DNA of 64,000 bases from contig CAWGPF010000001.1 of NCBI GenBank assembly GCA_963824395.1, forward strand, positions 1,302,001 through 1,366,000, in the 5' to 3' direction. The DNA is from 13-2-20CM-66-19 sp963824395 (lineage in GTDB: Bacteria > Pseudomonadota > Gammaproteobacteria > Steroidobacterales > Steroidobacteraceae). The translations under genes and the position numbers were made by a program. Positions within the stretch are counted from its first letter, which is position 1. Each line of letters opens with the position of its first letter. Shown one piece after another: positions 1 through 9,190 of the stretch. The notes beneath the pieces were generated by a model that worked only from the letters and a program-made list of their open reading frames with translations, was not told the DNA's origin and made no database searches.

Positions 1-2
1 AG

Positions 3-284
3 CTCGAGCTGCAGCTCGAATACAGCCTGAGCGACCGCATCCGCTACTACTGGCCGAACCCTGCGGTGGCCGCAGCGTTGGCGCGCATGGCGGGCGCCTT
101 CGAGCGTGGCACCGTCCCGCTCTCACTTCTTTCTCAGTATCTGCCCGCAGCCTACCAGGCCGTGCGCGCCGGTGAGCTCTCCGCGCGAGCACCCGCGCTA
201 GTCATCCATCACATCCGACAGGTCCTCGCCCAGTACGCGACGGCATGCAACCAAGCCACCAGCCAAGAAAGACCCGCATCATGA
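3..284 (+). CDS. AgaZ/KbaZ/GatZ-family tagatose-bisphosphate aldolase subunit, C-terminus only
   Basis: The frame is open from the left edge and ends at TGA 282-284, so only the last 93 residues are present. YSLSDRIRYYWP near the start, then LLSQYLP and GELSA, are the recognisable C-terminal signature of the GatZ/KbaZ/AgaZ family. These proteins are the non-catalytic, stabilising subunit of class II D-tagatose-1,6-bisphosphate aldolase, a cytoplasmic enzyme of galactitol and N-acetylgalactosamine breakdown. The stop codon overlaps the start of the TonB-dependent receptor gene (ATGA), and AgaS-like and sugar-kinase genes follow, which favours the amino-sugar (Aga) role. Which of the three paralogue names applies cannot be decided from the fragment. 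Confidence 0.85.
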   Translation, partial: LELQLEYSLSDRIRYYWPNPAVAAALARMAGAFERGTVPLSLLSQYLPAAYQAVRAGELSARAPALVIHHIRQVLAQYATACNQATSQERPAS

Positions 285-3200
285 AGACGACCTTCATCCC
301 GGTGCTTGCGGCCCGCGTCTGCGCGGTCCTCCTCGCCCTCGAGCTCGCAGGACTCGGTGCCTCGTACGCAGCCGATGAGTCCGCCGCGAGTGATGCCGCA
401 TCCGGCACGGCATCGACACCAGCCAACAAGGACGAACCGCTCCAGGAAGTGGTGGTCACCGGCATCAGGGCGAACCTCGAGAAGGCGCTCGAAATCAAGA
501 AAAATGCCCCGGTGGTTCTCGACTCGATCGATTCCACCGAGCTCGGGCGCTTTCCGGATGCCGACGTCGCCGACTCGCTGGAGCACCTGCCGGGCATCAC
601 GATCAACCGCACCACCGGAGGTGAGGGCTCAAGCATCAGCGTCCGAGGTCTTGCCAAGGACTACAACCTCGTCACCCTCAACAACCGCCTTCTCGCCAGC
701 GACGATGACACCCGCGACATGGCCTTCGACGTGCTGCCGGCGGAGCTCATCTCGGGCGCGGACGTGCTGAAGTCACCCCAGGCCTCCGCGGTCGAGGGCA
801 GCATCGGCGGCACGGTCAACCTGCACACCGTGAGCGCCTTCGACAATCCAGGCTTCCATGCCGGAGCGGACGCGGAAGGCGACTGGAATGACATGTCGCA
901 CCTGCACGGCAGCAAGTACTCGCTCTTCGTGACCAACACCAACGAGGACCGCACGCTCGGGTTCGTGCTCGGCGGGGTGCACTCGGACAACAACCTGCGC
1001 ACCGATTCCCTGAACGCATACAACCAGAACATCTACGGGCCGACCACCTACCCCTACGCGGGCGGTGCGGGATCAGTGCCCCTCTCCGCGACCCCCTGCT
1101 GCATCACCTTCGGTTCGATTTTCGACGACAAAAAACGTGATGCGCTCAGCGGCAGCCTCGAGTGGCGCCCGAACGATACCTTCAGGCTGGCGGCGGACGG
1201 GCTGTGGACACACCTGAACGACCCGCAGATCGGTTACAACGAGTCCTACTACTTCCCCGCCAATCCGGATGGCACGCCGTGGCAGAACAACGCGGTGGTA
1301 CGCAACGGAACCATCACCTCCGTCTCGGTCAATGAGTTCCAACCCGAGATGGTGAACAACACCATCAACCGCAAGGTGGATACCTTCCTCTACGGCCTCA
1401 ATGCCAGCTGGAAGCCTACCGACCGGTTCACCCTCGGCATGGACCTGTACCGCTCCACGGCCAGCCGTCCAGAGGGCGGCCAGGACACGTTCGTGACCGC
1501 AGGCCTCGTCAACAACTCCCCGGTGGCCGAGGACATCCTGAACGTCACGGATCTGCCCCACAGCCTGCCAAGCCTCAACGTCGTGCTGCCGCCGAGCCAG
1601 CTCGGGCTCGCGGCCTGCCCGGCAGGTTCGGCGAGCGCCACCAACCCCGGCTACTGCTCGTATACGGCGCTGATGAACTCAGGCTACCTCAACAATAACA
1701 AGTACTGGTCGACGCACTACGTGGGTCTCAATGGTTACTCGGTGCACGACAAGATCACTGGCCTCACCCTCGATGGTGCCTGGAAGGCGGAGCTTGGCGT
1801 CTTCGATCAGCTGCTCGTCGGCGTCGGCGGCACCGATCGCGACAAGGAGCGCGTGGACAGCAGCAACGACTGGACCAACGGCTCCGGGCAATACGGCACT
1901 CTTTATCAGACCGCCGGCTGCCCGGTGCAGTGCAGCCCCTACTCGTTCGGCTCGCAGGGGTTCAACGTGGTCTCGATGATGACGCTGCCGAACTTCATGC
2001 AGGGCGCCGGAGGCTCCTATCCCACGACGCTCCCGGTCCTGAACGTCCCGCAGCTGATCAATTTCCTCAAGAGCCTGAATGGCAAGGCCAACCCGTTCTT
2101 CTGCTCGACGCTTCCCTGCGCTAACCCGTTCAACTACGCACTCACCGAGCCACAGATCAACCCCTACAACTCCTACTCGGTGACGGAGAAGACGCTCACG
2201 ACTTATCTCGAGGCAGACTTCGCCGCGCCGCGCTGGTCCGGGAACGTGGGCGTGCGCGTGGTGCACACCACGACCTCGGCGGACACCGCCTCCGCGGTCC
2301 CCGTGTCGCTGTGGACCCCGGATAAGGTTCCGACCGGGACGGAGACGTGGAACGTTCAGTACGGGAACTCGCAACCGATCGGCGCGAGTGGCAGTTACAC
2401 GATGGCGCTGCCCTCGCTCAACTTCGCCTACTGGGTGATCCCGAACCGCCTGCAGGCACGCCTCGGCCTCGCCGAGACCATGGCCCGGCCGGATCTGGAC
2501 CAGCTGGCGCCGACCTCCTCGAACAACGCCATCAACGGCACCCCGGAGCTTGACTATGCCGGCACGGCGGGGCTCAAGCCGATCCGCGCCAACCAGGCGG
2601 ACCTGTCGCTCGAGTGGTACTACGCCGAGCATTCAGCATTCACCGTCGCGGTGTTCCTGAAGAAGATCAAGGATGATATCTACACGGCGGTGGAGACCAG
2701 CGTTGACCTTGGGACAACCCAGTACACCGGCGGGCCGCCGGGCACCGGGGTCGGTAAGCCGTTCCTGTGGACCGTTACCGCTCCGGCGAACGGGGCGCAG
2801 ACCACGCTCTCCGGCGTTGAACTGACCTGGCAGTACCTCATGGACAATGGCTTCGGCACGCGCATGCAGTACACCGCCACCCGCACCCGCAGCTACGATC
2901 AGTTCGGTAACTTCGTGGGCGCCTTGAATGCCGCCCCCCCGACCACGTGGACGATCGGCCTGCTGTATGACAAGGGCCCGCTCAGCGCGGACGTCAACTG
3001 GGACCACCAGTCCGGGTATACCGCCTACTGTTCACAGTGCACGGAAGTCCCCGGCTGGCCTGCGATCTCCGATGCCTTCGACTGGGTCACCGCGAGCCTG
3101 CACTACCGCTTCGGCCGCGGTTTCGAGGTGTACTGGGAGGGCAAGAACCTCACCAATGCCATTGCGCGCACTTATCTGAACGGCAATCCGTATCTGCCCT

Positions 3201-3301
3201 GGGCGCCGGGGCAGCTGGTTGGCCAAAGCGAGAGCGGCGTGGGTTATGGCTACAGTGCCTACGGTCGCTCCTATCTGCTTGGCTTCTCCTGGCGGCGTTG
3301 A
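281..3301 (+). CDS. TonB-dependent outer-membrane receptor, probably for amino-sugar oligosaccharides
   Basis: The product is 1006 residues, typical of the large Xanthomonas/Caulobacter-type TonB-dependent transporters. ATG 281 is chosen over the in-frame ATG 245 because it starts a clean signal peptide (MKTTFIP..., cleavage near ASYA-ADE at residue 30). A TonB-box-like EVVVTGIR lies at about 56-63. It is followed by the plug domain (about 70-190), with DVLKSPQASAVEGSIGGTVN, and a long beta-barrel ending in a GFSWRR strand. It would import a bulky substrate across the outer membrane using TonB energy. The 4-base overlap with the upstream aldolase-subunit gene and the 14-base gap to the SIS gene place it inside the sugar operon, so a GalNAc-containing oligosaccharide is the inferred substrate. 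Confidence 0.92.
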   Translation: MKTTFIPVLAARVCAVLLALELAGLGASYAADESAASDAASGTASTPANKDEPLQEVVVTGIRANLEKALEIKKNAPVVLDSIDSTELGRFPDADVADSLEHLPGITINRTTGGEGSSISVRGLAKDYNLVTLNNRLLASDDDTRDMAFDVLPAELISGADVLKSPQASAVEGSIGGTVNLHTVSAFDNPGFHAGADAEGDWNDMSHLHGSKYSLFVTNTNEDRTLGFVLGGVHSDNNLRTDSLNAYNQNIYGPTTYPYAGGAGSVPLSATPCCITFGSIFDDKKRDALSGSLEWRPNDTFRLAADGLWTHLNDPQIGYNESYYFPANPDGTPWQNNAVVRNGTITSVSVNEFQPEMVNNTINRKVDTFLYGLNASWKPTDRFTLGMDLYRSTASRPEGGQDTFVTAGLVNNSPVAEDILNVTDLPHSLPSLNVVLPPSQLGLAACPAGSASATNPGYCSYTALMNSGYLNNNKYWSTHYVGLNGYSVHDKITGLTLDGAWKAELGVFDQLLVGVGGTDRDKERVDSSNDWTNGSGQYGTLYQTAGCPVQCSPYSFGSQGFNVVSMMTLPNFMQGAGGSYPTTLPVLNVPQLINFLKSLNGKANPFFCSTLPCANPFNYALTEPQINPYNSYSVTEKTLTTYLEADFAAPRWSGNVGVRVVHTTTSADTASAVPVSLWTPDKVPTGTETWNVQYGNSQPIGASGSYTMALPSLNFAYWVIPNRLQARLGLAETMARPDLDQLAPTSSNNAINGTPELDYAGTAGLKPIRANQADLSLEWYYAEHSAFTVAVFLKKIKDDIYTAVETSVDLGTTQYTGGPPGTGVGKPFLWTVTAPANGAQTTLSGVELTWQYLMDNGFGTRMQYTATRTRSYDQFGNFVGALNAAPPTTWTIGLLYDKGPLSADVNWDHQSGYTAYCSQCTEVPGWPAISDAFDWVTASLHYRFGRGFEVYWEGKNLTNAIARTYLNGNPYLPWAPGQLVGQSESGVGYGYSAYGRSYLLGFSWRR

Positions 3302-3315
3302 ATGGACTACGAAAG

Positions 3316-4515
3316 GTGAGTGACTCCGCAGAATTCCCGGGCCTGAGCGCTGCGCAGATCCAAGCAGCCGGCGCGTACTGGACCGCGCGGGAAATCGCCC
3401 AGCAACCGGCGCTGTGGCCGCAGATCGCGCGTGGCATCGGCGCGGACCGGGAACTGTCACAGTTCCTGGCGCCCCTGCTGGCAGATCCCGCCCTGCGGAT
3501 CGTGCTGACCGGTGCCGGGACTTCGGCCTTCATCGGCAGCTGCCTCGAGCCAGCCCTGCGCAAAGCCGGACGGCAGGTCACTGCCGTGTCGACGACCGAC
3601 ATCGTCGCAGGTCCCGCAAGCACGCTCCCACCTGGCAGCGCGACGCTCATGGTGCACTTTGCGCGCTCCGGCGGCAGCCCCGAGAGCGTCGCAACTCTGG
3701 AGCTCGCCGAGCGAATTCTCCCAAACTGCGCGCACCTCATCGTCACCTGCAACCCCGACGGCGAGCTTAAGCGGCGTGCGGCCTCCGTCAGGCGCGCCCA
3801 CACGGTAGTGTTGCCCGAGGCCTGCAACGATCAGAGCTTCGCGATGACCTCGAGCTTCACCGGCATGCTGCTCGCGGCTGCCGTGGCGCTGAACGTCATA
3901 CCCGCCGGGGAAGGGCGGCTCTCGCAACTGCGTCAGATGGGCACCGACGTGCTGCGGTTGCACGCCCCGGTCATGTCCGCCCTGGTGCGTGCGCAGTTCG
4001 ACCGGGTCGTCTACCTCGGCAGCAACGAGCTCAAGGGGCTTGCGTCCGAGGCGGCACTCAAAATGCTCGAGCTCACTGACGGCCGGGTCGTGAGCGTCGG
4101 CGACTCACCGCTCGGGTTCCGTCATGGGCCAAAGACGATCGTCAACGGCAGCACGCTGGTGGTAACGTTCCTCAGTGCTGACCCTTATTCGCGGCGCTAC
4201 GACCTCGACCTCGTCAAGGAACTGCGGCGCGAGGCGGTGGCCGGGCGCGTGATCGCGTTGAGCGCAGCTGCGGCGGACGCCGCAGAGACGGATACGCTGG
4301 TAGTCGGTGCCACCCAGGATCCTCATTCGGGCGCCAATCCAGGCTCCTCGCCGACGAACCTGGAGCTGTGTTTGCCTTATGCGATGGCCGCCCAGACTCT
4401 GGCGCTGCTGCGCTCAATGTCCTTTGGCCTCTCGCCCGACACCCCGAACCTTGCCGGGACTGTGAGTCGCGTCGTGCAGGGCGTGTCCATTTATCCCTTT
4501 CCCGGCAGCGTGTGA
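3316..4515 (+). CDS. agaS: AgaS-type SIS-domain sugar isomerase/deaminase
   Basis: The 399-residue protein has two SIS (phosphosugar-binding) domains. The first has TGAGTSAF at about 65-72 and FARSGGSPES at about 115-124. The second has the YLGSNELKGLASEAALKMLE segment and a GFRHGPK loop. The family includes AgaS, galactosamine-6-phosphate deaminase/isomerase of the N-acetylgalactosamine pathway, and the isomerase half of GlmS. No glutaminase domain is present, which excludes GlmS. The start is GTG 3316, just after the receptor stop; the frame is open further upstream but only within the receptor gene. Its end overlaps the kinase start by four bases (GTGA). Context with an AgaZ-like protein, a kinase and a TonB receptor makes AgaS the best name. 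Confidence 0.85.
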   Translation: MSDSAEFPGLSAAQIQAAGAYWTAREIAQQPALWPQIARGIGADRELSQFLAPLLADPALRIVLTGAGTSAFIGSCLEPALRKAGRQVTAVSTTDIVAGPASTLPPGSATLMVHFARSGGSPESVATLELAERILPNCAHLIVTCNPDGELKRRAASVRRAHTVVLPEACNDQSFAMTSSFTGMLLAAAVALNVIPAGEGRLSQLRQMGTDVLRLHAPVMSALVRAQFDRVVYLGSNELKGLASEAALKMLELTDGRVVSVGDSPLGFRHGPKTIVNGSTLVVTFLSADPYSRRYDLDLVKELRREAVAGRVIALSAAAADAAETDTLVVGATQDPHSGANPGSSPTNLELCLPYAMAAQTLALLRSMSFGLSPDTPNLAGTVSRVVQGVSIYPFPGSV

Positions 4516-5483
4516 AGACCTTCCTCGGCATCGACGGCGGGGGCAGCAAGACACGCTTCCTGCTGATCGATGAGCTCGGCAAGGTACTGGGGTCGCACCT
4601 GGAGGGGCCGGCCTACCACCTGGAGATCGGTATCGATGCATTGCGCGCGATGCTCACCCGCGGCATCCGGGAAACCCTAAGACAGGGCAGCGTTTCGGAG
4701 CACGACCTGACGTACGCGTTTGCCGGACTGCCGGCCTACGGGGAGGATGCCAGGATTCTCGCCGCCCTCGATGCCGCACCTGCGCAGGCACTGCCGCATG
4801 GCCGCTATCGCTGCGGTAACGACATGGTGTGCGGCTGGGCCGGAGCGCTCGCGGGTGCGGACGGCATCAATATCGTCGCCGGCACCGGGTCCATAGCGTA
4901 CGGTGAGTTCGAGGGCCGCAGCGCACGCGCCGGTGGCTGGGGCGAGCTGTTCAGCGATGAGGGCTCGGCATACTGGTTCGCGCGCGAGGGGCTGCGCCTG
5001 TTCTCGCGCATGAGCGATGGCCGCGCGGCGCGCGGGCCTTTGTACCAAAGCGTACGCAAGCACTTCGGACTTCAGGACGATCTGGAGCTGTGTGCCGCGA
5101 TCTACGGCACCGAACTCAGCCAGCGCAGCCAGTTTGCGCAGCTGTCGAAGCTCGTGGCCGATGCGGCAGCCTCAGGTGACCGCGAGGCCCTGGCCCTCTT
5201 CGGCTCGGCCGTGCAAGAGCTGGCGCAGATGATCGATGCCGTGCGCACGCATCTTGGCGTGCCAGGCGATGTGTTGCTACCGGTCTCCTATTCGGGGGGA
5301 TTGTTTCAACCTGGCGGACTCATACTGACACAGCTCGCAACGGAGCTCGGGCGCGCGCCGCGGGCATATCATTTCCGCGAAGCGCAGCTGCCACCGCACG
5401 CGGGCGCGGCGATTTACGCCGCGAAACTCAGCGGATCTCCGGTGGGCGCGGCTGAAATCAGCGCTCTCGCCACCGCACTGTAA
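4512..5483 (+). CDS. BadF/BadG/BcrA/BcrD-family sugar kinase (AgaK/NagK-like)
   Basis: Translation from GTG 4512 gives 323 residues. The N-terminal phosphate-1 loop DGGGSKT (8-14), AGTGSIAYG (about 123-131) and GGWGELFSDEGSA (about 141-153) are hallmarks of the ASKHA-fold N-acetylhexosamine kinases in the BadF/BadG/BcrA/BcrD family. It would phosphorylate an incoming amino sugar with ATP in the cytoplasm. That step is needed because no phosphotransferase (PTS) gene is seen here. Its start overlaps the agaS-like stop by four bases, so translation is probably coupled. By context the substrate is N-acetylgalactosamine or galactosamine; sequence alone does not exclude N-acetylglucosamine. Confidence 0.82.
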   Translation: MKTFLGIDGGGSKTRFLLIDELGKVLGSHLEGPAYHLEIGIDALRAMLTRGIRETLRQGSVSEHDLTYAFAGLPAYGEDARILAALDAAPAQALPHGRYRCGNDMVCGWAGALAGADGINIVAGTGSIAYGEFEGRSARAGGWGELFSDEGSAYWFAREGLRLFSRMSDGRAARGPLYQSVRKHFGLQDDLELCAAIYGTELSQRSQFAQLSKLVADAAASGDREALALFGSAVQELAQMIDAVRTHLGVPGDVLLPVSYSGGLFQPGGLILTQLATELGRAPRAYHFREAQLPPHAGAAIYAAKLSGSPVGAAEISALATAL

Positions 5484-5714
5484 CGCCGCCCCTCGTCGGT
5501 TCTCGTCGCGCGAGGGTTGACCGCGACCCGCAGGGGATCGCGGCGCACCCCCACGAATTGTGCCCGATTGTAAGGAAGGCCGGCACGCCGGCGGGCGGCG
5601 GCCGTTGCCCGGGTCGTGCGCACGGAACCAGACGCCAGCGGCCAGCTTGTATGGCCAACGCCATTGCGGGACGATCCGCTCGTGGATTCCAACATCCTGG
5701 CAGCGGAGTATGTC

Positions 5715-6787
5715 TTGCCCACTGGGCTGCGCAGACTGAGTCTGCTTCTCGCGCTGCTATGCGCAGCATTACCCTGTCATGCCTCCCGCTGGGTCGAGAT
5801 CGGCAACGCCGGTGTGTCCACGGACAAGGTACTGCTTGACGCTGACTCGATCGGGAAGGCCGACAACTTTCGGCTGGCCAATGTCATGACGCTCTCCAGC
5901 GCCCCACAAACCAATGCTCACAACATCACCTACGATCGGCGCGTGAACAAGGTGGCGTTCAACTGCGCTGACCGGACTTTTCAGAGCGTGCAGGTGGTCG
6001 CCTACCTCGGCGAGAAGCGCGTCGGCTCGAGTCCTGAAAATGCCAACTGGCGCACGACCATGAAACCGATCGGCGCGGACGGCCTGAGCAACCGCGCGCT
6101 CACCATGGTGTGCGCGGCCGCCGTGGCGGGTACTCCCGCGACGGAACAGAAGCCGAGGAATTCGAGCGGCTCGGGCATCGTGGTAGATGGCGTGGGCGAC
6201 ATCCTCACCGCCAGCCACGTCGTCAACCATTGCAAATCCATCAGCGTCAAGACTGCGACCTCTTCGATGCTTCGATTTTCGGGGTCGACCCCAAGAACGA
6301 TCTGGCCATTCTGAAGATCGCGTTCGACGCCCCGCTAGGGGAGCCTGCGCATTTTCGCGTGCAGTCAGATCCGGCACGGCTGGGTGAGACGGTGGGAGTC
6401 ATCGGTTATCCACTGACCGGGCTGCTCTCGAGCGAGCCTAAGGCGACCTTTGGCCAGGTCAACTCGGTAGCCGGGGTCAACAATGACTACACACTGCTGC
6501 AGATATCCGCCCCCATCCAGCCTGGGAATAGCGGAGGGCCGGCCCTGGACGAGTTTGGCCAGGTGATCGGAGTGGTGGTGAGCACCGCGTCGCTGGCGGT
6601 GGCCGCCCTCACCGGCAACGTTCCGCAGAACGTGAACTTCGCCGTCCGGGGCGAGGTCGCACAGATCTTCATGGCGGCGCGCGGCATCAAGGTGCTGGTC
6701 GGCCACCGCCAGCAGGTGCAGTCGACCGAGGCCATCGCGGCGGAGGGGCTGAAGTCGACCGTTCTCGTGCAGTGCTCGGTGGAGTAA
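5715..6787 (+). pseudogene. Secreted trypsin-like serine protease, split by a frameshift
   Basis: One reading frame carries a signal peptide (from TTG 5715, with GCGGAG upstream: LPTGLRRLSLLLALLCAA...), a surface-adhesin-E-like domain, and the start of a trypsin/HtrA-type fold with GSGIVV and TASHVV (catalytic His). It runs out of homology near 6260. The adjacent frame then continues the same fold: DPKNDLAILK (catalytic Asp) at about 6289-6318 and QPGNSGGP (catalytic Ser) at about 6520-6543, ending at 6787. The change equals loss of one base (or gain of two) between about 6240 and 6285. As written, the His is separated from the Asp and Ser, so no active enzyme would form. The cause could be a real mutation or a sequencing error. 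An alternative GTG start lies at 5616. Confidence 0.75.
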
Positions 6788-7222
6788 GGATCAACGGACT
6801 GCGCGAGTGACTGCGCACCGGTGGCACGCCGCAGTCAGCGCTGCCAAGACGCTGCGCTCCGGAAGACCAAGGAACGTAGGCTCCGAGAGTCGGTCACATG
6901 GACCGGCTAAGCTTCCCCGCAACGTATGCGAAGCGAAAGAGCGGTCGCTTGGCGCTGCCGCGACCCAAGCGCCGAACGATTCGGTCACGGTAGATCTGAC
7001 CGCACGCGCACTCGTACACTATGAGGCAAATAACCGCGGCTACCCGAAGGCCGCGGCCCGGGTGCTAACCCTGCGGCGGGGCCGCAATTGACGCTGATCT
7101 GAAAGCCACGCCTATGGCACCAATCTTGTCGACGACGGCGACGGCGCGCACGAGGGCGGCCGTGTGTCGTGCCGGGCGTGCCCCAGGCCAGGGCGTCGTT
7201 GATCCGTTGCGTGGGGAAACGC
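6788..7222. other. Intergenic, no supported gene
   Basis: These 435 bases separate the protease remnant from kup. A 94-codon frame at 6807-7091 has no recognisable domain and a composition like noncoding GC-rich DNA, so it is not called. GGGGA at 7213-7217 is the likely ribosome-binding site of kup. No terminator with a T-run and no clear promoter was seen. Confidence 0.5.
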
Positions 7223-9148
7223 ATGGCTGCAGCTGAGCCCGCTGCCCCTCAGAATCCGCCGTCCCCGCAAGGCGCCGCCAACGGCAGCCGGCCGCCGATC
7301 AGCGCAGGTCTCGCCTCCCTGAGTGTGGCCGCGCTCGGGGTCGTGTTCGGGGACATCGGGACGAGTCCGCTCTACACGCTCAAGACGGTGCTCAATCTCG
7401 CCGGCGGGCGGCCCGACTCCTTCACCGTGCTCGGCTCGTTGTCGCTGGTGATCTGGACGCTGATCCTCATTACGTCGGTGAAGTACGTGGGCTTCGCGAT
7501 GCGCATCGGCAATGACGGCGAAGGCGGCATCCTCGCGCTGATGTCGCTCCTGGGGGTAAAGGGGCGCCACCGTCCCGTCATCATCGCCGTGGGTCTGTTC
7601 GGCGCCGCCCTCATCTACGGCGACGGCGCGATCACGCCGGCGATCTCCGTACTCTCGGCGCTCGAGGGGCTGAAGATGGTGGCGCCCTCATTCAACCCCT
7701 ACGTGCTCCCGGCAACCGTCGCGGTGCTGATCCTCCTCTTCGCCATCCAGCCCCAGGGGACGGCCCGAATCGGCAGGGCCTTCGGCCCGATCATGACGCT
7801 CTGGTTCCTGGTCATCGGCGCCCTCGGAGCGTGGGGAATCCTGCAACACCCAGCGGTCCTGTGGGCCCTCGATCCGCGGCACGCGATCGGCTACCTGCTC
7901 TCAGGGGGTGTCACGAGCTTCGTGGTGCTCGGCGGGGTGTTCCTGTGCGTGACGGGCGCCGAAGCCCTGTACGCCGATATGGGACACTTTGGCGCCAAAC
8001 CGATCCGGCTGACCTGGAGCGTGCTCGTTTTCCCGTGCCTGGTACTGAACTATGCGGGCCAGGGGGCGCTGGTTCTCTCGGGAGCGCCCACCAATGACAA
8101 TATCTTCTTCCGCCTCTGTCCGCCCGTCATGCTCCTGCCGATGGTTGTCCTGGCGACCGTCGCCACGATCATCGCCAGCCAATCGATCATTACCGGCGCT
8201 TTCTCGATGACCCGCCAGGCAATCCAGCTCGGCTGGATGCCGCGGCTGCCGATCAAGCAGACCTCCAGCGAGGGTTACGGCCAGATCTACGTGGGTCCGG
8301 TGAACTGGCTCCTGATGCTGGTCACGCTGGCACTGGCGGTCGGCTTCGGCAAGTCGGACAACCTCGCTGCCGCCTACGGCATTGCGGTGTCGGTCACCAT
8401 GCTCATGACCTCGGCGCTGCTCTTCATCGCCATGCGCGAGGTGTGGCGCTGGAGCCTGCCGGCGGCCGCCGCCGTGGCCGGACTCTTCATGCTCATCGAT
8501 GCGACCTTCGTCGCGGCGAATCTCCTTAAGCTCAGCGAAGGCGGCTACGTGCCGCTGCTGCTCGCCGCGGCGGTCTACGGCGTCATGTGGGTGTGGCACA
8601 TCGGCGCGCGCGCCGAGTGGGCACGCATCCAGGACTACATGACGCCGATCGACGCCCTGCTCACGCAGCTTAAGACACAGCAAATACCCCGCGTGCCGGG
8701 CACGGCGGTCTTTCTCACCCGCACGCAGAAGGACGCACCCCCGGTGCTGGTGTGGCACCTGAAGCACAACCGCGCCCTGCACGAGCGCGTCCTGATCCTC
8801 ACCACCCTCATCGAGCCGGTGCCGCGCATCCACGTGGGCGAGCGGCTAGCAGTGGCCGCCCTCGGATCGGGAATGTGGCGGGCCACTGCGCGTTTCGGTT
8901 TTATGGAGCGACCCGACGTACCTGAACTCCTGCGTCAGGCGAACGTGCTCGGCTGCACGCTCGAGCTGCAGGACGTGACCTACTACGTCGGCCACGAGAC
9001 CGTCATCCACCGTCGGGATGGCAAGGGCCTGCCGCGCTTCATTGAGGGCGTGTTTGCCTATCTGCAGCGCAACTCCTCGCACGTGAGCGACTACTTCCGC
9101 CTGCCCCCGGACTCGGTCGTCGAGCTGGGGCGGGAAATCGCCATTTAA
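7223..9148 (+). CDS. kup: Kup-family low-affinity potassium transporter
   Basis: The 641-residue inner-membrane protein matches the usual Kup length (about 625) plus a short proline-rich N-terminus. GDIGTSPLYT at about 43-52 is the diagnostic first-helix motif. Also visible are the NDGEGG stretch, YGDGAITPA and about a dozen hydrophobic segments up to residue about 480, followed by the cytoplasmic C-terminal domain with VFLTR and GFMERPDVP. Kup imports potassium with protons. ATG 7223 is preceded by GGGGAAACGC, a good ribosome-binding site; an upstream in-frame start at 7169 is unlikely. It stands alone, convergent with the hydrolase gene that follows. Confidence 0.97.
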   Translation: MAAAEPAAPQNPPSPQGAANGSRPPISAGLASLSVAALGVVFGDIGTSPLYTLKTVLNLAGGRPDSFTVLGSLSLVIWTLILITSVKYVGFAMRIGNDGEGGILALMSLLGVKGRHRPVIIAVGLFGAALIYGDGAITPAISVLSALEGLKMVAPSFNPYVLPATVAVLILLFAIQPQGTARIGRAFGPIMTLWFLVIGALGAWGILQHPAVLWALDPRHAIGYLLSGGVTSFVVLGGVFLCVTGAEALYADMGHFGAKPIRLTWSVLVFPCLVLNYAGQGALVLSGAPTNDNIFFRLCPPVMLLPMVVLATVATIIASQSIITGAFSMTRQAIQLGWMPRLPIKQTSSEGYGQIYVGPVNWLLMLVTLALAVGFGKSDNLAAAYGIAVSVTMLMTSALLFIAMREVWRWSLPAAAAVAGLFMLIDATFVAANLLKLSEGGYVPLLLAAAVYGVMWVWHIGARAEWARIQDYMTPIDALLTQLKTQQIPRVPGTAVFLTRTQKDAPPVLVWHLKHNRALHERVLILTTLIEPVPRIHVGERLAVAALGSGMWRATARFGFMERPDVPELLRQANVLGCTLELQDVTYYVGHETVIHRRDGKGLPRFIEGVFAYLQRNSSHVSDYFRLPPDSVVELGREIAI

Positions 9149-9190
9149 GGACGGCCGACGCTCAGCGGGTGTCAGCCCGCGCGAAACGCC

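Noticed and set aside
6807..7091. A 94-codon frame upstream of kup
   Set aside because: No ribosome-binding site, no family and composition like the surrounding noncoding DNA.
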